DNA from: Gammaproteobacteria bacterium
GTDB lineage: Bacteria > Pseudomonadota > Gammaproteobacteria > UBA6429 > Thiohalophilaceae
Length of the DNA stretch: 8,943 bases
NCBI GenBank assembly: GCA_030593785.1
Contig: JAUVGM010000069.1
Location: 1-8,943, forward strand
Reading direction: 5' to 3'
This document shows, piece by piece, positions 7,082 to 8,943 of this stretch. The notes below the pieces were generated by a model. The model had not been told where the DNA came from. It did no database searches and saw only the letters and a list, made by a program, of their open reading frames with translations. The position numbers and the translations under genes were made by a program. The number at the start of each line of letters is the position of its first letter. Position 1 is the stretch's first letter.

Positions 7082-7236
7082 CACGAATAGCGAGAAGCTA
7101 AATTGCGGCGTTGCACCCTCTTAAATATTTCCTATGAGGGGCACGACGAAAGCTTCCTCAAAATGCTCACTTACTTATTGTAAGCTCCGCTTTTTCGTCA
7201 ACTTTCGCCTTGCACTTTAACTTCCCACTATCCGTG
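7082..7236 (-). repeat. Dispersed structured repeat, copy 2 (MITE-like), ruvC-ruvA gap
   Basis: This 155-bp element fills most of the 198-nt ruvC-ruvA gap. Its terminal inverted repeats are 25 bp (7082-7106 with 7212-7236), 20 of 25 identical. Read as minus-strand RNA, four of the five differences are G:U pairs, so 24 of 25 positions pair. The 39-bp core shared with copy 1 lies at 7158-7196, including the hairpin CTTAC-aataa-GTAAG. A second stem pairs 7189-7199 with 7145-7153 (GACGAAAAAGC against GCTTTCGTC). An extra hairpin, absent from copy 1, pairs 7136-7142 with 7113-7120 (GCCCCTC against GAGGGTGC). No protein is encoded. The orientation is opposite to copy 1: here the core reads in the sense of the ruv transcript. 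It begins 23 nt after the ruvC stop. Confidence 0.8.
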
Positions 7237-7259
7237 TAATTATTATCCTATATAGTTAA

Positions 7260-7784
7260 CTAACGTGCTCTACGAGCACGGGATGTATTTGAAAGTGCTT
7301 CAATTCTGTTTTCCAATGTCTGTCCCGTGTGGGCATGGCATAAGGCTATTGCTAATGCATCTGCGGCATCTTCTTGTGGTGCACGGGATAGCCCCAATAA
7401 ATTAATCATCATGTGCTGCACCTGAATTTTAGTGGCATTGCCTTTGCCCACTACCGCTTTTTTTATTTGTGTTGGCGTATATTCGCTAACTGGGATTTTC
7501 CTTAATGCAACGGTCGTAATTGCTGCACCTCTGGCTTGTCCCAATTTTAATGCTGAATCGACATTGCGGCCGACAAATACTTTTTCTATTGCCATTTCAT
7601 CGGGCTGAAATTCATCGAGTAAGGTGTTCAGCCCTTCCGAAATAATACATAACTTTTCAGCCAAGCTATCCCCATTTACTCGAATACAGCCACTGTTTAC
7701 CCAAATAGACTTACCTGCTTTGAGTTCAATAATGCCATACCCGGTAAAACGGGAACCAGGATCAATACCAAGAATGCGTTTCAT
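7260..7784 (-). CDS. ruvC: Crossover junction endodeoxyribonuclease RuvC
   Basis: RuvC is the dimeric nuclease that cuts Holliday junctions symmetrically, working with RuvAB. From ATG at 7784 the product is 174 residues (E. coli has 173) and begins MKRILGIDPGS. The four catalytic acids of the RNase H-like fold are present: Asp8, Glu67, Asp139 and Asp142. An in-frame TTG at 7814 would add ten residues (MSVYLVSFKA). I rejected it because it has no ribosome site, lies 3 nt from a terminator, and the extension is not found in relatives. The ATG has AAGG only 2 nt upstream, closer than usual. The C-terminus is a basic tail, RARRAR, encoded by a perfect 7-bp inverted repeat (7264-7280). A terminator separates the gene from yebC, but no clear promoter of its own is visible. 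Confidence 0.96.
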   Translation of the reverse strand: MKRILGIDPGSRFTGYGIIELKAGKSIWVNSGCIRVNGDSLAEKLCIISEGLNTLLDEFQPDEMAIEKVFVGRNVDSALKLGQARGAAITTVALRKIPVSEYTPTQIKKAVVGKGNATKIQVQHMMINLLGLSRAPQEDAADALAIALCHAHTGQTLENRIEALSNTSRARRAR

Positions 7785-7816
7785 AGCCTTGAAGGATACA
7801 AGGTAAACAGACAAAG

Positions 7817-7844
7817 AAAAAGGGGAGTAATAACTCCCCTTTTT
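7817..7844. terminator. Symmetric, bidirectional intrinsic terminator between yebC and ruvC
   Basis: A perfect 12-bp stem forms: A5 plus GGGGAGT (7817-7828), loop AATA, ACTCCCC plus T5 (7833-7844). The GC-rich stem with flanking A and T runs works in both directions. On the minus strand it lies 27 nt past the yebC stop and 32 nt before the ruvC ATG. This is the classic place to end yebC transcription, with read-through or a nearby promoter feeding ruvC. Confidence 0.85.
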
Positions 7845-7861
7845 ACCTGAATATTCAGTAA
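7843..7861. promoter_or_regulatory. Near-perfect palindrome, possible operator
   Basis: TTACCTGAATATTCAGTAA contains the perfect 12-bp palindrome CTGAATATTCAG (7847-7858), extended by TTA/TAA arms with one bulged base. It lies between the yebC stop and the terminator. It has the size of a dimeric repressor site, but its CTG-N6-CAG spacing is not the CTG-N10-CAG of gammaproteobacterial LexA. A short A/T-rich palindrome can also arise by chance, so the regulatory role is only a suggestion. Confidence 0.25.
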
Positions 7862-7871
7862 CTTAAACCCA

Positions 7872-8618
7872 TTAAACCAATTGCTGCATTACTTCTTCTG
7901 AGAAATCGGCATTTGTGTACACATTTTGTACATCATCCAAATCTTCCAGCATATCAATCAGACGCATGACTTTTTCAGCTTCTGATAATGACAATTCAAC
8001 AGATGTTGATGGATGCATAGTCACTTCAGCCAACTCCGTTTCAAAACCCGCTGCAAACATAGCTTCTTTTACCGTGGTAAAAGATTCGGGTGTAGTTGTA
8101 ACTTCGATTGAACCATCTTCCGCTGTTGCAACGTCTTCTGCGCCAGCCTCTAATGCTGCTTCCATAATGGCATCTTCATCACTACCTGAAGGATAGGTTA
8201 GTGTTCCAATCTTTGTAAATAAATAAGAAACTGAGCCATCTGTGCCTAAATTACCACCGGACTTAGTGAAAGCATGGCGCACCTCTGAAACAGTACGATT
8301 AATATTATCTGTAAGGCAATCAACCATCACAGCTACTCCAGCTGTACCATAACCTTCATAACGTACTTCATTATAGTTTTCACCCTCACCCGCTCCAGCA
8401 CCACGTTTGATAGCTTTTTCTACCGTATCGCGTTTCATATTTGCGCTTAACGCTTTGCTCACTGCATCACGTAAACGAGGATTGCTGTCTGGTTCTGCTC
8501 CACCCATTTTTGTGGCAACAACAATTTCACGAATGAGTTTCGTAAAAATTTTACCGCGTTTTGCATCCTGCGCTGCTTTACGGTGTTTAATATTAGCGAA
8601 TTTACTATGACCAGCCAT
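7872..8618 (-). CDS. yebC: YebC/PmpR/TACO1 family protein
   Basis: Members of this family have been described as DNA-binding transcription regulators (PmpR-like) and, more recently, as translation factors acting on ribosomes at difficult sequences such as proline runs; sequence alone does not choose between these. The 248-residue product matches the usual length. It starts MAGHSKFANIKHRKAAQDAK, where most relatives have Trp at position 7 instead of Phe. RGKIFTKLIREI and NPRLRDAVSKA follow, as in the family. The acidic domains 2 and 3 follow from about 83 (VRYEGYGTAGVAVMVDCLTD, 85-104). The ATG at 8618 has AAGAGA 7 nt upstream. It lies directly before ruvC, as in many proteobacteria, and is closed by a strong terminator. 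Confidence 0.97.
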   Translation of the reverse strand: MAGHSKFANIKHRKAAQDAKRGKIFTKLIREIVVATKMGGAEPDSNPRLRDAVSKALSANMKRDTVEKAIKRGAGAGEGENYNEVRYEGYGTAGVAVMVDCLTDNINRTVSEVRHAFTKSGGNLGTDGSVSYLFTKIGTLTYPSGSDEDAIMEAALEAGAEDVATAEDGSIEVTTTPESFTTVKEAMFAAGFETELAEVTMHPSTSVELSLSEAEKVMRLIDMLEDLDDVQNVYTNADFSEEVMQQLV

Positions 8619-8651
8619 ACAGAATCTCTTGAACTAATATATTGGAGGGGG

Positions 8652-8681
8652 AATCACCAGAAATTATTTTAGCGGGTGATT
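8652..8681. other. Small inverted repeat in the FHA-yebC gap
   Basis: AATCACC (8652-8658) and GGTGATT (8675-8681) form a perfect 7-bp stem around a 16-nt loop. It lies in the 85-nt gap between the FHA gene and yebC. On the minus strand it is followed by CCCCCTCC rather than a U-tract, so a terminator for the FHA gene is doubtful. A T-rich tract follows on the plus strand. Its role is unknown. Confidence 0.3.
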
Positions 8682-8703
8682 TTATTAAAATAATATCTTT
8701 TAT

Positions 8704-8943
8704 TTAATCTTCATCAGGCAAAAAGATTGCGGTTGATTCCATTCCTGCAGTTTCATCATTTTCAAAAATAAAATGATGACTACCAATTTGAATGTCATCA
8801 CCATTTCTCAACTCAATTGATTTAACGATACAGCCGTTCACCTGGGTTCCATTTGTACTACCGAGATCTTCAAGCCGGGCATCAATTTGCTCTTCTAAAT
8901 ACTCATTTGGCTTAATAGTAATACATACATGATGACTACTGGC
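8704..8943 (-). CDS. FHA-domain protein, C-terminal fragment (5' end outside the window)
   Basis: An open frame enters from the right edge (first full codon 8943-8941) and ends at TAA (8706-8704), giving 79 residues with no start. The sequence is the second half of a forkhead-associated domain, a phosphothreonine-peptide binding module. It begins SSHHVCI (the usual S-x-H phosphate-binding loop). It continues with LEDLGSTNGTQVNG (24-37), the classic STNGT-x-VNG signature, then RNGDDIQIGSHHFIFEN, the last strands of the fold. An acidic tail of about 17 residues (DETAGMES...LPDED) follows. What precedes the domain, and so the protein's role (signalling, secretion, regulation), cannot be seen. 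It lies on the same strand as yebC, 85 nt upstream. It is not known to belong functionally to the ruv genes. Confidence 0.9.
   Translation of the reverse strand, partial: ASSHHVCITIKPNEYLEEQIDARLEDLGSTNGTQVNGCIVKSIELRNGDDIQIGSHHFIFENDETAGMESTAIFLPDED

Noticed and set aside
7785..7814. TTG start extending RuvC by ten residues
   Set aside because: No ribosome site, 3 nt from the terminator, and the conserved RuvC start MxxILGIDPG fits the ATG at 7784.
7915..8196. Plus-strand open frame opposite yebC, and similar ones at 199-390, 2734-2931, 4825-5088, 7624-7806 and 8407-8610
   Set aside because: All lie mostly or wholly antisense to well-supported minus-strand genes, with no domain and no convincing ribosome site.
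1..8943. A CRISPR array, tRNA or rRNA gene, prophage, toxin-antitoxin pair or new multi-gene system
   Set aside because: None seen on either strand. The coding content is fully explained by conserved recombination and Tol-Pal genes plus an FHA fragment.

Overview
The window is a conserved housekeeping block from an AT-rich gammaproteobacterium. The protein matches (RuvABC, TolQRAB, Pal, YebC) are clearly gammaproteobacterial. The order yebC-ruvC-ruvA-ruvB-ybgC-tolQ-tolR-tolA-tolB-pal-cpoB is the arrangement seen in Pseudomonas-like genomes, whereas E. coli keeps the ruv and tol loci apart. I cannot name the genus from the sequence alone. Every supported gene lies on the minus strand, so transcription runs from high to low coordinates.

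Layout in the direction of transcription: the C-terminal end of an FHA-domain protein enters at the right edge (8943-8704). yebC follows (8618-7872). A strong symmetric terminator (7844-7817) separates yebC from ruvC (7784-7260). Next come ruvA (7061-6447) and ruvB (6437-5403), then the Tol-Pal genes ybgC (5339-4911), tolQ, tolR, tolA (4820-2878), tolB (2807-1494), pal (1331-777), and cpoB (from 775, running off the left edge after 258 codons).

Functionally there are two modules. RuvA and RuvB form the Holliday-junction branch-migration motor and RuvC is the resolvase that cuts the junction. TolQ, TolR and TolA form a proton-driven inner-membrane motor that works through periplasmic TolB on the peptidoglycan-binding lipoprotein Pal, to keep the outer membrane tied to the wall during constriction. 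CpoB and the YbgC thioesterase are the usual companions of this system. All genes look intact, with catalytic and binding residues present.

The part not explained by the genes is a pair of related, strongly folded non-coding elements. One lies between tolB and pal (1375-1496), the other between ruvC and ruvA (7082-7236), in opposite orientations. They share a 39-bp core (38 of 39 identical) and similar ends. Each has its own terminal inverted repeats of about 25 bp, whose inner halves differ between copies yet remain complementary within each copy. The tolB stop codon is the first three bases of one inverted repeat. A second, simpler palindromic repeat (4871-4896) lies between ybgC and tolQ. 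I found no evidence of a new multi-gene system; the repeat family is the best candidate for something under-described.
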